DNA of 64,000 nt from Verrucomicrobiaceae bacterium UBA1938 (lineage in GTDB: Bacteria; Verrucomicrobiota; Verrucomicrobiia; Verrucomicrobiales; Verrucomicrobiaceae). The stretch is taken from positions 124,001 through 188,000 of the forward strand of contig DDFC01000032.1 in assembly GCA_002336895.1 (NCBI GenBank). The letters are read 5' to 3'. Shown here piece by piece: positions 51,842-62,704 of the stretch; the stretch's first letter is position 1, and each line of letters begins with the position of its first letter. Below the pieces are notes generated by a model. That model saw nothing but the letters and a program-made list of their open reading frames with translations. It ran no database searches and had not been told where the DNA came from. Made by a program: the position numbers and the translations under genes.

Positions 51842-52978
51842 TCATGCAGCCTTCTCATACTCCCTCACCACCGCCCCAAAACACGCATCCTGGCTAAACC
51901 TCTCCTCCGCCACCTGCCGGTGATTGGACGCCCTCTTCTTCTCACAATCTGCCGCCCATTCCCCAATCACCCGCGCAAACCCATCCGCATCCTCCTTCGC
52001 CGCCGACCAGCAGTGTGTCAGCCCCATCTCCAGAAAGTCATTGTTCCCCGGAGCCTGGCTCAGGATCACCGGCAGATCACATGCCAGCGCCTCCAGCACC
52101 GCAAACGACAGTCCCTCATACCTCGACGTCAGGATCATCCCATCCAGCGCCTGATAAAACGACAGCGGCTCCGAAAGATAACTCTGTCGCACAATGCGCC
52201 CGCGAATCCCCAGTTCATCCGCCAGCGCCTCACACTCCGCCGCCAGCTCACCATCCCCCAGATGATAAAGCCACAAATTCGCTCGCCCCTCACAGGCTTT
52301 CGCAAAGGCACGATACAGCGTCAGCGGATCTTTCTGAAACGCCAGCCTCCCCACCGAGCCCAGCAGCACCGCATCCGCAGGCACTCCCAGCGCTTCACGG
52401 ATCTCCCTCCTTCGGCTCTCACTCGCAGGCTGAAAGCGCGCACAGTCCACCGGATTCGCAATCACCCGCAGCCTCCGCTGCGGAATCCTCAGATTCTCCC
52501 TCGCGAAAGCCAGCTCACCGGCGGAGAGATTGATCGAGGTGCCCACACGCCCCAGCACCGTCTCGATGGCATTGAAAAACCGCGCCTTCATCCCGCCCTT
52601 TCCAGACAGCCCGTAGTAGGCATGCGGCGTGTAAAAAATCGGCTGCCGCACTCCCACCAGTCTCAGCGCACGCGTCAGCGCCCCCGCCTTGGAGCTATGC
52701 GCATGGATCACCTCCGGCTTCGCTTCTCTCACCAGTCGGCGCAGCCTCAGCAGAGCTCCCACATCCCCCGGCCCCGGCGCATTGCTCACCGCCAGATTCG
52801 CCGTCATCCCTCCCGCCTCAGTCACCCTCTCCACCAGCCGGTTCAGCCGGTCAGAGCCCCGCACATTTGAATAAGCCAGATGCACCACATGCCCCTGCTC
52901 CAGCAGATACGACGCCAGCGCCTCCACGTGCCGGAACACGCCATCCACTCCGGGCTCAGTGACTAGTAGGATTCTCAT
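51842..52978 (-). CDS. GT4 glycosyltransferase
   Basis: 378 residues, GT-B fold. N-domain: LLVTEPGVDGVFRHVEALAS, VIHAHSSKAGALTRAL and YTPHAYYGLSGKGG. C-domain: RVIANPVDCARF, LLGSVGRLAFQKDPLTLYRA and the E-x7-E donor site in TSRYEGLSFAVLEALAC. It probably adds one sugar during repeat-unit assembly on the cytoplasmic membrane face. It lies on the opposite strand to the first part of the cluster. Confidence 0.88.
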   Translation of the reverse strand: MRILLVTEPGVDGVFRHVEALASYLLEQGHVVHLAYSNVRGSDRLNRLVERVTEAGGMTANLAVSNAPGPGDVGALLRLRRLVREAKPEVIHAHSSKAGALTRALRLVGVRQPIFYTPHAYYGLSGKGGMKARFFNAIETVLGRVGTSINLSAGELAFARENLRIPQRRLRVIANPVDCARFQPASESRRREIREALGVPADAVLLGSVGRLAFQKDPLTLYRAFAKACEGRANLWLYHLGDGELAAECEALADELGIRGRIVRQSYLSEPLSFYQALDGMILTSRYEGLSFAVLEALACDLPVILSQAPGNNDFLEMGLTHCWSAAKEDADGFARVIGEWAADCEKKRASNHRQVAEERFSQDACFGAVVREYEKAA

Positions 52979-53036
52979 CGAAGACCGCCAATCTAAGCAC
53001 GGTTTGAAAACCCGCCAGCAGTCCCTGCGGATCGTG

Positions 53037-53063
53037 GTGCGCGGACCTCCGAGTCCGCAGCAC
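53037..53063. repeat. Short GC-rich hairpin in intergenic region
   Basis: GTGC-GCGGAC, loop CTCCGA, GTCCGC-A-GCAC. The CGGAC/GTCCG core resembles the ends of the 140-bp elements, but the rest of the element is absent, so it may be a solo end or an unrelated palindrome. Confidence 0.4.
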
Positions 53064-53101
53064 TCCGCCCCTCAACACGTTCTTAATCCCCCCAGCTCAC
53101 C

Positions 53102-53905
53102 TCACTCCGCGTCCTCTTCCACAGCCTTGCCGCCGTAGATGATACCGCGCTTGGTCGATGCCACAAAGTCCGTGAAGATTGCCGCCTCCGGCGTCAGTTC
53201 CCCGGCACGCAGTTCCTCCACCGCCTGGGCGTTGTTCAGCCCGCTGCGGTACACCTTGCGGAAGGCATTCCTCAGCTCTCGGATCTGCTCGCGGCTGAAG
53301 CCCGCACGCTGCAGGCCCACCAGGTTCAGTCCACGCGCACGGGCCGGATGCCCATCCGCCGTGCAGTAGGGCGGGATGTCCTGCACCACCTTCGCGCACC
53401 CGCCGATGATCGCACGCGTGCCGATCCGGCAGAACTGATGCACCGCCGTCAGCCCGCCGATGATCACATGGTCATCCACCACCACATGGCCTGCCAGGGT
53501 GCCGTTGTTGGAAAAGATCACATGATTCCCCACCACGCAGTCATGCGCGATGTGCACATAAGAGAGAAAATTGTTGTGGCTGCCGATGATCGTCTTGTCT
53601 CCCGGCGCGGTCGCGCGATGCACGGAGCAAAATTCACGGAAGGTGTTGTTGTCACCCACTTCCAGCCAGGTCGGCTCGGCCTTGTACTTCAGGTCCTGCG
53701 TCTGCTGGCCGATCGAGCCGTAGGCGTAAAACTTGTTGTTCCTCCCGATCTTCGACGGCCCCATCACCGTCACATGATGCTGCAGCCAGCACCCGTCACC
53801 CAGCTCCACATCCGCACCGATGATGCAGTAGGGGCCGATATGCACGTCCGCTCCGATCTTGGCGGTCGGATCAATGATGGCGGTCGGGTGGATCGTGGCA
53901 GGCAT
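53102..53905 (-). CDS. lpxA: UDP-N-acetylglucosamine acyltransferase
   Basis: 267 residues; first step of lipid A synthesis, attaching a hydroxyacyl chain to UDP-GlcNAc. Left-handed beta-helix hexapeptide repeats run from residue 5 to about 190 (IHPTAIIDPTAKIGADVHIG, HIAHDCVVGNHVIFSNNGTL with the catalytic His, GLTAVHQFCRIG). The C-terminal helical domain includes LQRAGFSREQIRELRNAFR. It lies 18 bases downstream of lpxC-fabZ in the same direction, a normal lipid A gene order. Confidence 0.95.
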   Translation of the reverse strand: MPATIHPTAIIDPTAKIGADVHIGPYCIIGADVELGDGCWLQHHVTVMGPSKIGRNNKFYAYGSIGQQTQDLKYKAEPTWLEVGDNNTFREFCSVHRATAPGDKTIIGSHNNFLSYVHIAHDCVVGNHVIFSNNGTLAGHVVVDDHVIIGGLTAVHQFCRIGTRAIIGGCAKVVQDIPPYCTADGHPARARGLNLVGLQRAGFSREQIRELRNAFRKVYRSGLNNAQAVEELRAGELTPEAAIFTDFVASTKRGIIYGGKAVEEDAE

Positions 53906-53923
53906 GCGTAAACAAAGTATCTT

Positions 53924-55243
53924 TTAGCGGTCCACCACGCTGAACATCAGCTCAGCCTCGGAGACGATCTGTCCGTTGACACTGCACCGGCCGATGCCGC
54001 TGGCGATGCTGCGCTTCGTTTTGAGGATTTCGGTCTCAATGATCAGCGTGTCGCCGGGCAGCACGGGCCTGCGCCACTTCACATTGTTGGCGCTCATAAA
54101 GTAGCCTATTTTCCCGTGATTCCCTGGCATGCGCAGCAGCACGATGCTGGCCACCTGCGCCATCGCCTCCAGCTGCAGCACCCCCGGCATGATCGGATGT
54201 CCCGGGAAATGCCCCTGGAAGTAAGGCTCATTGATCGTCACATTCTTCATCCCCGTGCACTTCGACTCACCCTCAAACCCGATGATGCGGTCCACCAGCA
54301 GGAAGGGGTAGCGGTGCGGCAGGATGTTCATCACCTCGTTCACATCCAGCACGGCCTCGCCCACCGGAATGTTCACCGGCGCCGGCACCATGCTGCGCAT
54401 CTGGTTGTACTGCGCCACAATCGCACGCGCCAGTTCCGTGTTCGGCCCATGTCCCGGACGCACGGCAATCACGTGTCCCAGAATCCGTTTCCCGGAAAGC
54501 ATCAGGTCTCCCACGATGTCCAGGATCTTGTGCCTCACAAACTCATCCGCAAACCGCAGCGGCTGTTTGGACAGCAGCGTCTCACCACGAATGACCACCG
54601 CAGCCTCCAGCGTGCCGCCCTTGATCAGCCCCTTCTCCATCAGCGGCGCGATGTCCTCGTAGTACACAAAGGTGCGCGCAGCCGCGATTTCCTTCTCGTA
54701 CGTCTCGGGGGTGATCTCCGTGCTGAAATACTGCGTGAAGCGCCCTTCCGGCCCCACATTCGTGCACGAAATGCGGAACTTCTTGTCCGGCACGATGGTC
54801 AGGATCGTCCCGCCCCGCGTCTCCTGGTAGATCGGCTCGCGCACTTCGAAATACTTCCGCGCCTCATTCTGCTCCTGCAGTCCGGCGGACTTGATCAGCT
54901 CCACAAAAGGCATCGAGCTGCCATCAGCGATCGGCGGCTCATTCGCGTCCATCTCGATGATCGCATTGTCCACGCCCATCCCGGCCAGAGCCGAGATCAC
55001 GTGTTCCACCGTATGCACATTCACCCCGCCCTCGGCAATGGTGGTGGCTCTCTCCACTTTCTGCACCTTCTCCACCAGCGCCGGGATGAAGGGCTTGTCC
55101 TCCAGGTCGATTCGGCGGAACTTAAACCCAAAATTCTCGGGTGCCGGCTGAAGGGTGAGGGTGACTTGTTCGCCAGTATGCAGGGAGGTGCCCGTCATCG
55201 AGACGGACTTGGCGAGGGTATGCTGACGGTCTGAGGCGGCCAT
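53924..55243 (-). CDS. lpxC-fabZ: Bifunctional LpxC-FabZ fusion
   Basis: 439 residues. Residues 1-290 are LpxC, the zinc deacetylase: QHTLAKSVSMTGTSLHTGE, the zinc ligand in VHTVEHVISAL, further ligands in DEFVRHKILDIVGDL and the His in RPGHGPN. Residues 300-439 are FabZ, hydroxyacyl-ACP dehydratase: ILPHRYPFLLVDRI, GHFPGHPIMPGVLQLEAMAQ and the catalytic Glu in that motif. The fusion is known in Bacteroidetes and some PVC bacteria and links lipid A commitment to fatty acid elongation. Confidence 0.95.
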   Translation of the reverse strand: MAASDRQHTLAKSVSMTGTSLHTGEQVTLTLQPAPENFGFKFRRIDLEDKPFIPALVEKVQKVERATTIAEGGVNVHTVEHVISALAGMGVDNAIIEMDANEPPIADGSSMPFVELIKSAGLQEQNEARKYFEVREPIYQETRGGTILTIVPDKKFRISCTNVGPEGRFTQYFSTEITPETYEKEIAAARTFVYYEDIAPLMEKGLIKGGTLEAAVVIRGETLLSKQPLRFADEFVRHKILDIVGDLMLSGKRILGHVIAVRPGHGPNTELARAIVAQYNQMRSMVPAPVNIPVGEAVLDVNEVMNILPHRYPFLLVDRIIGFEGESKCTGMKNVTINEPYFQGHFPGHPIMPGVLQLEAMAQVASIVLLRMPGNHGKIGYFMSANNVKWRRPVLPGDTLIIETEILKTKRSIASGIGRCSVNGQIVSEAELMFSVVDR

Positions 55244-55342
55244 AGGCTGGGAGCGCGTTTGTTAGCGTCTCGCCCCCGTGGGGTCAAAGGGAAATGCAGG
55301 GGGGCGGACTTCCCTCCCCCGGGCAATTGCCGATACCCGCCG

Positions 55343-56584
55343 CTATGGCTTCCCGATGCACCACAAGTGCTTGTACCCCCGGATAAAAAGCCGCCCGTCG
55401 CTCACCGCCACAGACCCGATGATCTTCTCCCCCAGCGAATTCGTGGCCAGCAGCTCAAACTTCGGGCTCGCCTTGAAGACAAAGCAGTCGCCGATCTGAT
55501 TCGCCGCATAGCATTTCCCATCTGCGCTCAGCACCAGAGACGACCAGTTGTTCCCCTTCATCCTCTCCTGAAACACCATCTCTCCCGTCTTCAGGTCGCG
55601 GCACTCCGCGATCCCCCCGTCGCTCAGAATGTAATGATAGCCGTTGTGCACCACCCCGCTGCCGATCCGCTGGCTCACCTTCGGCAGCTGCCACACCCGG
55701 TTTTTCTCCGTCACATCTCCATTTCCACCCGCCTTCACCGCCAGCGCCGCACCATTGTACCCGCTCATCGCGATCATCACCCCATCCGCATACAAGGGCG
55801 AGTTATACACCAGATTCGTCAGCCCTCCGGACGTCCACAGCTCCTTGCCCGACTGCGGATCAAACGCACACGCACGCGTCGGGTAGCACATCAGCAGCTC
55901 ATCACGTGCCCCCACCTTGCGCAGCAGCGGATCTCCCCACGAGCCCAGCCACTTCTTCCCCTCGCCTTCGCCCGAAGCTCCCCCCGGCTCCTGGTGCTGC
56001 CACAGCGTCTTCCCGGTCTTTTTGTCAAAGCAGTACAGCACCGTGTTCTCTCCCGGGCCAAAATTGAAAAACACCCGGTCACCCGCCAGCACAGGAGAGG
56101 CCCCGTTGCCCCAGATGTGGTGCTGCTTGCCCAGATCCGTGCGCTTCCACAGCTCCTTGCCATTCATGTCATAGCAAAACACCCCTGCCGACGCAAAGGA
56201 CACCACCACCCGCTCGCCATCCGTCGCAGGCGATGCCGCACACTGCGGATTCGTCGCATGCGTCAGCTCAGGCTCACGATACACCGTCCCCGCCTCCCAC
56301 AGCTTCTTGCCCGTCGCCTTGTCAAAGCACAGCAGCAACCGCTTCCCCTCCTTCTCGATCGCCTGCGTCACCAGCACCTTGTTCCCCCACACCACAGGCG
56401 TCGAATTCCCCCGCTCCGGCAGCTCCACCTTCCACACCACATTCTCCGTCTGGCTCCACTTCTCCGGCAGCCCGGACTCTGCAGACGTCCCATCCCCGTT
56501 CGCCCCCCGCCACATGGGCCAGTTTTCACCAAGGGCGGAAAACACAGGACAAACCGCGCAAAGTATGAAGAGAGTAGTTTTCAT
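55343..56584 (-). CDS. PQQ-type beta-propeller secreted protein
   Basis: 413 residues with a signal peptide (MKTTLFILCAVCPVFSALG). The start WPMWRGANGDGTSAESGLPE and blade motifs such as LLCFDKATGKKLWEAGTV and VLYCFDKKTGKTLWQHQ mark a PQQ-like propeller. It lacks the SHD1-like domain of the protein at 3919. Probably periplasmic; enzyme or scaffold is not clear. It is 99 bases from lpxC on the same strand. Confidence 0.85.
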   Translation of the reverse strand: MKTTLFILCAVCPVFSALGENWPMWRGANGDGTSAESGLPEKWSQTENVVWKVELPERGNSTPVVWGNKVLVTQAIEKEGKRLLLCFDKATGKKLWEAGTVYREPELTHATNPQCAASPATDGERVVVSFASAGVFCYDMNGKELWKRTDLGKQHHIWGNGASPVLAGDRVFFNFGPGENTVLYCFDKKTGKTLWQHQEPGGASGEGEGKKWLGSWGDPLLRKVGARDELLMCYPTRACAFDPQSGKELWTSGGLTNLVYNSPLYADGVMIAMSGYNGAALAVKAGGNGDVTEKNRVWQLPKVSQRIGSGVVHNGYHYILSDGGIAECRDLKTGEMVFQERMKGNNWSSLVLSADGKCYAANQIGDCFVFKASPKFELLATNSLGEKIIGSVAVSDGRLFIRGYKHLWCIGKP

Positions 56585-56738
56585 GGCTGGATCTCTGAAT
56601 CATAAAAACGCCTGAATTCGCTTTTCTTTGCGCACTTTGCTTCTTCAAAGATTCGCGCATCGTCAGACCGGTCGCCCAAGAATATCCTACCTCAAAAAAG
56701 GATTCAAATTCAGGCACCACCCCGCTACGCTTACAAAA

Positions 56739-59700
56739 ATGCGATTCCTCTGGCTGATTCCATTTCTTGGATGGCAGGTCTTCTCGCAGGCCGCTGAAGC
56801 ACCTGCACCCACCAGTCCTGCCATCCTTGGGCTCATGGAAAAAATACAGGGCCTGCCTGACTATGAAGCCTCCCGTGAGCTGGGCGGCTTCATGTATCAG
56901 GCTGCGCGCCTCACCGATCTTGCAGCAAGACTGCAAACCGCGGAGGCAGGTGTGTGGCTGGCACGCCATCACCCGGAGTGGATGCGTCAAAAACTCTCAG
57001 GTCTTGAAGGCTCGGTCCAATCATCAGCCATCGAAGGCTTGTTCATGCTGCTTTCCGACTCCGTGGAGGAGGAGGAAGAACAGATCTTCATCCCCCCTTT
57101 GCACCCTGCTCTCAGCCGTAATGACAGCAACCAGAATGCCAGTCCTCGCGATGCCCCCTCCCTGCACTACCTGAAACGACGTCGCGAGCTGCATGCAGAG
57201 CTCTGCGCCATCTCGCTGCAGCAACCCGCCTGGGCTGAATATGTGCTGAGCTCCCTCTCGGCCGCCTGGCTCGCGGACGGCGCTCCCACAAAAGAGGAAA
57301 TGCGGGCCTATCTCACAAAAGCGATGGCGGCTTGCAGCCAGCACCTCTCAAACGCACAGGACTTTAGCAGCTTTCTCAGCACCTGGATCAGGTTTCCTTT
57401 CATGGGCCGCTTCAGTGAAGCACAGCGCGTGAAAATGCTGGAACTGGCTCTCCCCCTGGGCATGGAGGCGCTGAAGGAGGGCCATCTCCACAGCAGCAGG
57501 CCGCTGGACTTCATTGTCTGCATCATGAACCAGGCGCGTCTTCACCCCGGCCAGCCTTGCTCACTCATGGACGAGATCTGGCGCCAGGCTTGCGCAGAAC
57601 AGGACTCCATGGCGCGTCGCGCCGTCTTTCCGTACTGGGCGGCGTATCAGTTTCAGCTCTCAGACGACATCAGCAAATGCCTCCATCACGCCGAGGAGTT
57701 CACATCTGACAGCCGCGCCCCCTTCTTTCTGCGGGCGGTCATCAGCGCTTGCGGGCCTCAGGGGCCGTGGGAGATCCCTCCGCTTCAGCAGCAGATCAGG
57801 CTGGCGGCTTTTATCAATGCCATCGTTTTCCAAAAACCTGAGATCCTCAATGACGAGAACACGGCAGGCGCTGTGGCAGACACTGCCGCCTGGCTCACAA
57901 AGCCCCGGGCCAGCGCAGAAAACCTTCTCATGATCAAACGCGCTCGTGAAGCCCACGTACAGCTGCTGGAAAAGCTCGTGGGCCACGCCGAGACATCCAT
58001 CGATGCTTTGTTTTACCTGCTGCGTGTCAAAATTTTGAATGACACAGACACACGCGAGATAGAGAGACAGTTGATCGCCATGACGCCAGCAAAATCCGCT
58101 GACATGGAGGAGCCGCTCAAACGCTTCATCTCAGATGCCAATGGCTCATTTCAAAAACGAGATGACAAGAACAACAAGCCGGAAGGCTGCCTCGACGGCT
58201 GTTGGGACCTGAAACACCGCAATGCATGGATGGCTGCGGCACTGCGCATCGGTCGCGAGCTGAACAAACATTACCACAGCATCAAGTCTGACAGCTGGGT
58301 CGAGGCATGGCTCAACGCGGCCATGAAGGCCAACTGGCTGGCCATCCCGCCCGTGCCAGGTGGCAAAGGCCACGATGTCGCCCGCCGGCCAGAGGGCGGA
58401 TTTGACCCTCTCCAGTTCCCTCCGGCTGAGTTGCTCCGTGCGCGGGATGATCTCATCATCGAAGGCCACGAGCTGGCTCTGTCACTCACCCCGCCCCGTG
58501 GTGATTTCAGTAACTACACAGCACTGCTCCTGGCGCGCACACCTCCTGACACCGCACCTGTCATGCGCAGGCTGCAGCAGGATCCGGCCAAGCTTGGCTC
58601 CAAGCTTTATGACCTGCTGAACACCTGCCCGGATAAGCTGGAAAGTGAACTCTCCGCAGCCGAAATCGTGGAGGCCTTTATCAAGCAGTGGCCGGATGAC
58701 GCAACCCAAACGGAATGGGTCAAATCCATCCGTTCCACCCTGCTGGGCCTGAGCATCCCGATCATCAAAGGCGTCTGGTGGAGCCGCAATTCAAGCTTCA
58801 AGTGCGATCTCGACCACAATCTCCCCGCTTCGCAGAAGCGCTATGCCACCTACCTTCACCTGCTGCATTTGGCCATCCAGAAGCCCGCGCTGGAGACCCA
58901 GGTGTTCCAGGAGTACGCACAGGTTCATCTCTCCCAGGAGCCGGACCTCGTGCTGACCAGCTTCCAGCGCGTGCTCGCCCGCGACCCGCGGCAGTTCTAC
59001 TACGGGCTGCGGTCGATTTTTCAAGAAAGCGAAGCTCGCAGCCCGCCTGCACGCCGCCTTGAATGGGCGCGGCTTCTGCTCCGTCTGCTGCCAGCCTTGC
59101 AGAAACAAAGTTCTGCGGCCCCTCCAGAGAATCAGGCGGCATGCCTGGAATCTTTCTCCATTTTCTGCCACATCATAACGTCTGAGCCGAAAAGCCCTTT
59201 GTGGAAAGAGCTTCCGGTGCTGCATGGCCAGTTCATGACCAGCTTCACCTCCAGCCTGGAGTTCTCTCCGCAGCTGCTGGATGTGTATGCAGCAGCTCAG
59301 TTTGCCAAGGGTGCGCCATGGAAAAGCTTGCTGCAGCAGATTAAATCCTCCTTCGAGGTGGAGAAGTCTGCGCTCAGTGAGCGGGTGGATCTCATCAATC
59401 GTCAGATTTGGAACTGGTGCTCACGCCTGAGGCAGCGGGAGACCACCACCGAGGAGCGGCTCTGGTCGGCCCGGATCTTGGTCGGCATGATTCAGTTCTG
59501 GCCGCAGGACGGCAACCGCGCATGGATGACTGACACGAGTTCAATGCTCGTAACCACCGCCAAGACAGATCCCACCAGCTTGAGAACCGTCCTCCAGCTG
59601 CATGCTCAGCTTCTCAGCACGGCGTTCATCAGCAGCTACGTCCTGTGGGACCACGGCATCATCCTGGCCCAGGCAGGCGAAAGCTTGGATGAGTTTGAGC

Positions 59701-60494
59701 AGCGCTGCCTCACCATGGCGCAGGCAGATCCGCGCAAAGCCTCAAAAACCTTGGTGTTCAGCCTGAAGCGCGACCAAATTTCCATTGAACTCAAGCCTGG
59801 AGGCATGCCTCTTATGCAGTCAGCGCTGCATGTTCTCCAGCGATGGCCCGACGACGCCCCCGTTGAGTCCTATGCATGGGCTCACACACTCATTGATGTC
59901 ATGGGAGATCAGCGGTCGTTCGGCATGGACGCAGAAAGCGTAATCGGCGTCAAACGGAAGAGCCCGCCTCCCTCACCGGCCTCAGGCAGGGAGTGCATTG
60001 CTTATCAGGTCGCCGTTCTGGCCGAGTTGCACCGCCGCCAGATTCCTGCACCTTGGATGCCAGCCTTGCAGATGCGACTTGCATGGCGTTCGCATGCAGA
60101 CTTGCACGAATTCTTCAGCGCCCACCACCGTGATGCCACCCTGGCCTATCTGTCCGAAGTGCTCTCCTTTGACCTGCACAATGTCAGTTGGCAGTTCTAC
60201 TCCGACAGCATTCAGAGCGCGAAATTCTTCCTTCCCCACCGTAATGCTCAAGAGGCAATGGAGGCCGCTCGCATCCTCCTGGTCGCCACCGACCAAAAGC
60301 TGGTGGACACCACCACCGCACGCCCCCTGCTGCAGCAGTCCAGCCGCTGCATGCAGCGCATCATCGAACTCGGCCAGGAAGTCTCTAAAATCTGCGCCCG
60401 CGTACCCGACGGCACCTGGTCCGGAGCTATACACCCCAGCCAGGCCAGAGAAGCCGCAGAACTGAAAAAACTTCTGGAGTCCGCTCTTGAGTAG
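56739..60494 (+). CDS. Very large secreted helical protein, orphan
   Basis: 1251 residues from the ATG at 56739, which gives a signal peptide (MRFLWLIPFLGWQVFSQAAE); the frame opens at 56628. I do not recognise any family. It is almost wholly alpha-helical with many Trp/Leu-rich amphipathic helices, an acidic patch (DSVEEEEEQIF, near residue 108) and no Cys-rich or catalytic motif. Spacing suggests TPR/HEAT-like solenoid repeats. It is divergent from the propeller gene. Confidence 0.75.
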   Translation: MRFLWLIPFLGWQVFSQAAEAPAPTSPAILGLMEKIQGLPDYEASRELGGFMYQAARLTDLAARLQTAEAGVWLARHHPEWMRQKLSGLEGSVQSSAIEGLFMLLSDSVEEEEEQIFIPPLHPALSRNDSNQNASPRDAPSLHYLKRRRELHAELCAISLQQPAWAEYVLSSLSAAWLADGAPTKEEMRAYLTKAMAACSQHLSNAQDFSSFLSTWIRFPFMGRFSEAQRVKMLELALPLGMEALKEGHLHSSRPLDFIVCIMNQARLHPGQPCSLMDEIWRQACAEQDSMARRAVFPYWAAYQFQLSDDISKCLHHAEEFTSDSRAPFFLRAVISACGPQGPWEIPPLQQQIRLAAFINAIVFQKPEILNDENTAGAVADTAAWLTKPRASAENLLMIKRAREAHVQLLEKLVGHAETSIDALFYLLRVKILNDTDTREIERQLIAMTPAKSADMEEPLKRFISDANGSFQKRDDKNNKPEGCLDGCWDLKHRNAWMAAALRIGRELNKHYHSIKSDSWVEAWLNAAMKANWLAIPPVPGGKGHDVARRPEGGFDPLQFPPAELLRARDDLIIEGHELALSLTPPRGDFSNYTALLLARTPPDTAPVMRRLQQDPAKLGSKLYDLLNTCPDKLESELSAAEIVEAFIKQWPDDATQTEWVKSIRSTLLGLSIPIIKGVWWSRNSSFKCDLDHNLPASQKRYATYLHLLHLAIQKPALETQVFQEYAQVHLSQEPDLVLTSFQRVLARDPRQFYYGLRSIFQESEARSPPARRLEWARLLLRLLPALQKQSSAAPPENQAACLESFSIFCHIITSEPKSPLWKELPVLHGQFMTSFTSSLEFSPQLLDVYAAAQFAKGAPWKSLLQQIKSSFEVEKSALSERVDLINRQIWNWCSRLRQRETTTEERLWSARILVGMIQFWPQDGNRAWMTDTSSMLVTTAKTDPTSLRTVLQLHAQLLSTAFISSYVLWDHGIILAQAGESLDEFEQRCLTMAQADPRKASKTLVFSLKRDQISIELKPGGMPLMQSALHVLQRWPDDAPVESYAWAHTLIDVMGDQRSFGMDAESVIGVKRKSPPPSPASGRECIAYQVAVLAELHRRQIPAPWMPALQMRLAWRSHADLHEFFSAHHRDATLAYLSEVLSFDLHNVSWQFYSDSIQSAKFFLPHRNAQEAMEAARILLVATDQKLVDTTTARPLLQQSSRCMQRIIELGQEVSKICARVPDGTWSGAIHPSQAREAAELKKLLESALE

Positions 60495-60495
60495 T

Positions 60496-60521
60496 CCAGC
60501 TCCCCACGAACGAGGAGCTGG
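60496..60521. terminator. Hairpin between convergent genes
   Basis: CCAGCTCC pairs perfectly with GGAGCTGG (60496-60503 with 60514-60521) between the orphan gene and the convergent acs gene. On the plus strand it is followed by CCTTTAAAC, so it may be a weak terminator. Confidence 0.45.
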
Positions 60522-60543
60522 CCTTTAAACAGCACACTCAGAA

Positions 60544-62556
60544 TTAATCTTCCCCGCCCGCAGCCAGCTGCGCGATGACGTTGATGTCTTCCAGCGTCGT
60601 CGTGTCGCCCTTGATCAGCTCGCCTGCGGCGATCTGCTTCAGCAGGCGGCGCATGATCTTGCCGGAGCGTGTCTTCGGCAGCGCCGCTGCAAAGCGGATC
60701 TCATCCGGCGTCGCCACAGGTCCGATCACCTTGCGCACATGCTTCTTCAGCTCTTCGCTCAGTTCGCGGCCTGACTTCACGCCTTCCTTCAGCGTCACAA
60801 AGCACACCACGCCCTGGCCCTTCATCTCATCCGGACGGCCCACCACCGCAGCCTCGGCCACGGCGCCGTGGGAAACCAGCGCGCTTTCCACCTCGGCAGT
60901 GCCCAGGCGGTGTCCGGCCACATTCAGCACGTCATCGATACGGCCGATGATCCAGAAGTTGCCCTGCTTGTCGCGGCGCGCTCCGTCGCCTGCGAAATAC
61001 CAGCCCTTGAACTCGCCCCAGTACGCATCCTGGTAGCGCTTCTTGTCGCCCCAGATGCCGCGCAGCATCGACGGCCACGGCTTGCGGATCACCAGCTTGC
61101 CCTGCTCGTTCACGCCCACTTCCTTGCCCAGGTCATCCACGATCGCCGCATCCACGCCAAAGAACGGCAGCGTCGCCGTCCCCGGCGTCGTCGGCGTCGC
61201 ACCCGGCAGCGGGGTGATCATGTGTCCGCCCGTCTCAGTCTGCCACCACGTGTCCACGATCGGGCATTTGCCACCACCCACCTTGTTGTGGTACCACATC
61301 CAGGCCTCGGGGTTGATCGGCTCGCCCACCGTACCCAGCAGGCGCAGGCTGCTCAGGTCATGCTTCTTCAGCCACTCGTCGCCCCATTTCATGAAGGCGC
61401 GGATCGCAGTCGGTGCGGTGTAGAAAACGGTCACCGCATACTCCTCGATGATCTTCCAGAAGCGGTCGTTCTCAGGCCAATTCGGCGCACCTTCAAACAT
61501 CAGCGAGGTCGCACCCAGCGCCAGCGGTCCATACACCATGTAAGTGTGGCCCGTCACCCAGCCGATGTCAGCCGTGCACCAGTACACGTCGTCATCGTGC
61601 AGGTCGAAGACGTATTTGCAGGTCATCTGCGCATGCAGCAGATAGCCCCCGGTCGTGTGCAGGATGCCCTTCGGCTTGCCCGTGCTCCCGCTCGTGTAAA
61701 GGATGAACATCGGCGACTCCGAATCCATCGCCACCGCTGCGCAGTGTGAGTCCACATACTCCAGCTCGCGGTGCCACCACACGTCACGGCCTTCCTCGAT
61801 GTGCACATCCTGGCCCGTGCGCTTGTACACGATCACCGTCTCCACCGGCGTGTCCTTCGCCTTCAGCGCGTCGTCCACATTCTTCTTCAGCGGCACCACC
61901 GCGCCACGGCGGTAGCCGCCGTCGGCGGTGATCACAATCTTCGCGCCGCAGTCCATCACGCGGTCCTTGATCGACTCCGCGCTGAATCCGCCAAAGATCA
62001 CGCTGTGCATCGCGCCGATGCGTGTACACGCCAGCATCGCCACCGCCGCCTCAGGCACCATCGGCATGTAGATGATCACTCGGTCACCCTTCTTCACCTT
62101 GTGGCGCTTCAGCACATTGGCAAAGCGGCACACCTCGCGGTGCAGCTGCTGGTAGGTCAGCACTCGCTTCTCTCCCGGCTCCCCTTCCCAGATCAGCGCC
62201 GCCTTGGTCTTGCGCGCCGTGTTCAGGTGCCGGTCCAGGCAGTTCTCGCTCACATTCAGCTTGCCACCCAGAAACCACTTCGCATTCGGGCACTTCCAGT
62301 CCAGCACCTTCCCAAAAGGCTTGCTCCACTGCAGCTCCTTCGCCTCACGGCCAAAGAACTTCTCCGGATGCTTGATCGACTCCTCGTGCATCTTCTTGTA
62401 CTGCGCCATCGAGCTGATGCGCGCCTTCTTGGAAAATTCAGCACTGGGCTTGAACACCCGGTTTTCAGTCATCAGGGATTTCGTGCTGCCTCCGCTCTTG
62501 GCGGCGGGCTTGGCGGCTTTCTTCGGGGCGGATTTGGCGGAGGCTTTCTTGCTCAT
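60544..62556 (-). CDS. acs: Acetyl-CoA synthetase (AMP-forming)
   Basis: 670 residues; makes acetyl-CoA from acetate, ATP and CoA. It has the AMP-binding motif [24 protein letters not shown] and [12 protein letters not shown], and the C-terminal catalytic Lys in [13 protein letters not shown], the usual site of acetylation control. The first ~30 residues ([20 protein letters not shown]) form a Lys/Ala-rich extension not found in most Acs proteins; an alternative start is the Met at about residue 29. Confidence 0.96.
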   Translation of the reverse strand: MSKKASAKSAPKKAAKPAAKSGGSTKSLMTENRVFKPSAEFSKKARISSMAQYKKMHEESIKHPEKFFGREAKELQWSKPFGKVLDWKCPNAKWFLGGKLNVSENCLDRHLNTARKTKAALIWEGEPGEKRVLTYQQLHREVCRFANVLKRHKVKKGDRVIIYMPMVPEAAVAMLACTRIGAMHSVIFGGFSAESIKDRVMDCGAKIVITADGGYRRGAVVPLKKNVDDALKAKDTPVETVIVYKRTGQDVHIEEGRDVWWHRELEYVDSHCAAVAMDSESPMFILYTSGSTGKPKGILHTTGGYLLHAQMTCKYVFDLHDDDVYWCTADIGWVTGHTYMVYGPLALGATSLMFEGAPNWPENDRFWKIIEEYAVTVFYTAPTAIRAFMKWGDEWLKKHDLSSLRLLGTVGEPINPEAWMWYHNKVGGGKCPIVDTWWQTETGGHMITPLPGATPTTPGTATLPFFGVDAAIVDDLGKEVGVNEQGKLVIRKPWPSMLRGIWGDKKRYQDAYWGEFKGWYFAGDGARRDKQGNFWIIGRIDDVLNVAGHRLGTAEVESALVSHGAVAEAAVVGRPDEMKGQGVVCFVTLKEGVKSGRELSEELKKHVRKVIGPVATPDEIRFAAALPKTRSGKIMRRLLKQIAAGELIKGDTTTLEDINVIAQLAAGGED

Positions 62557-62704
62557 GGCGGGTTCAGGTCGGCGATTGGGAGGCGCAGAGTAGAAACCGG
62601 AGCCCGCTTGCGCGCAAGGCCAAGCTGCGTCCTCCCGCCCCCCGACAGGCGAACTTCACCTTGCCTACGCGCCCCCACGCCCTACGGTAGGCTCCTCATT
62701 TATC

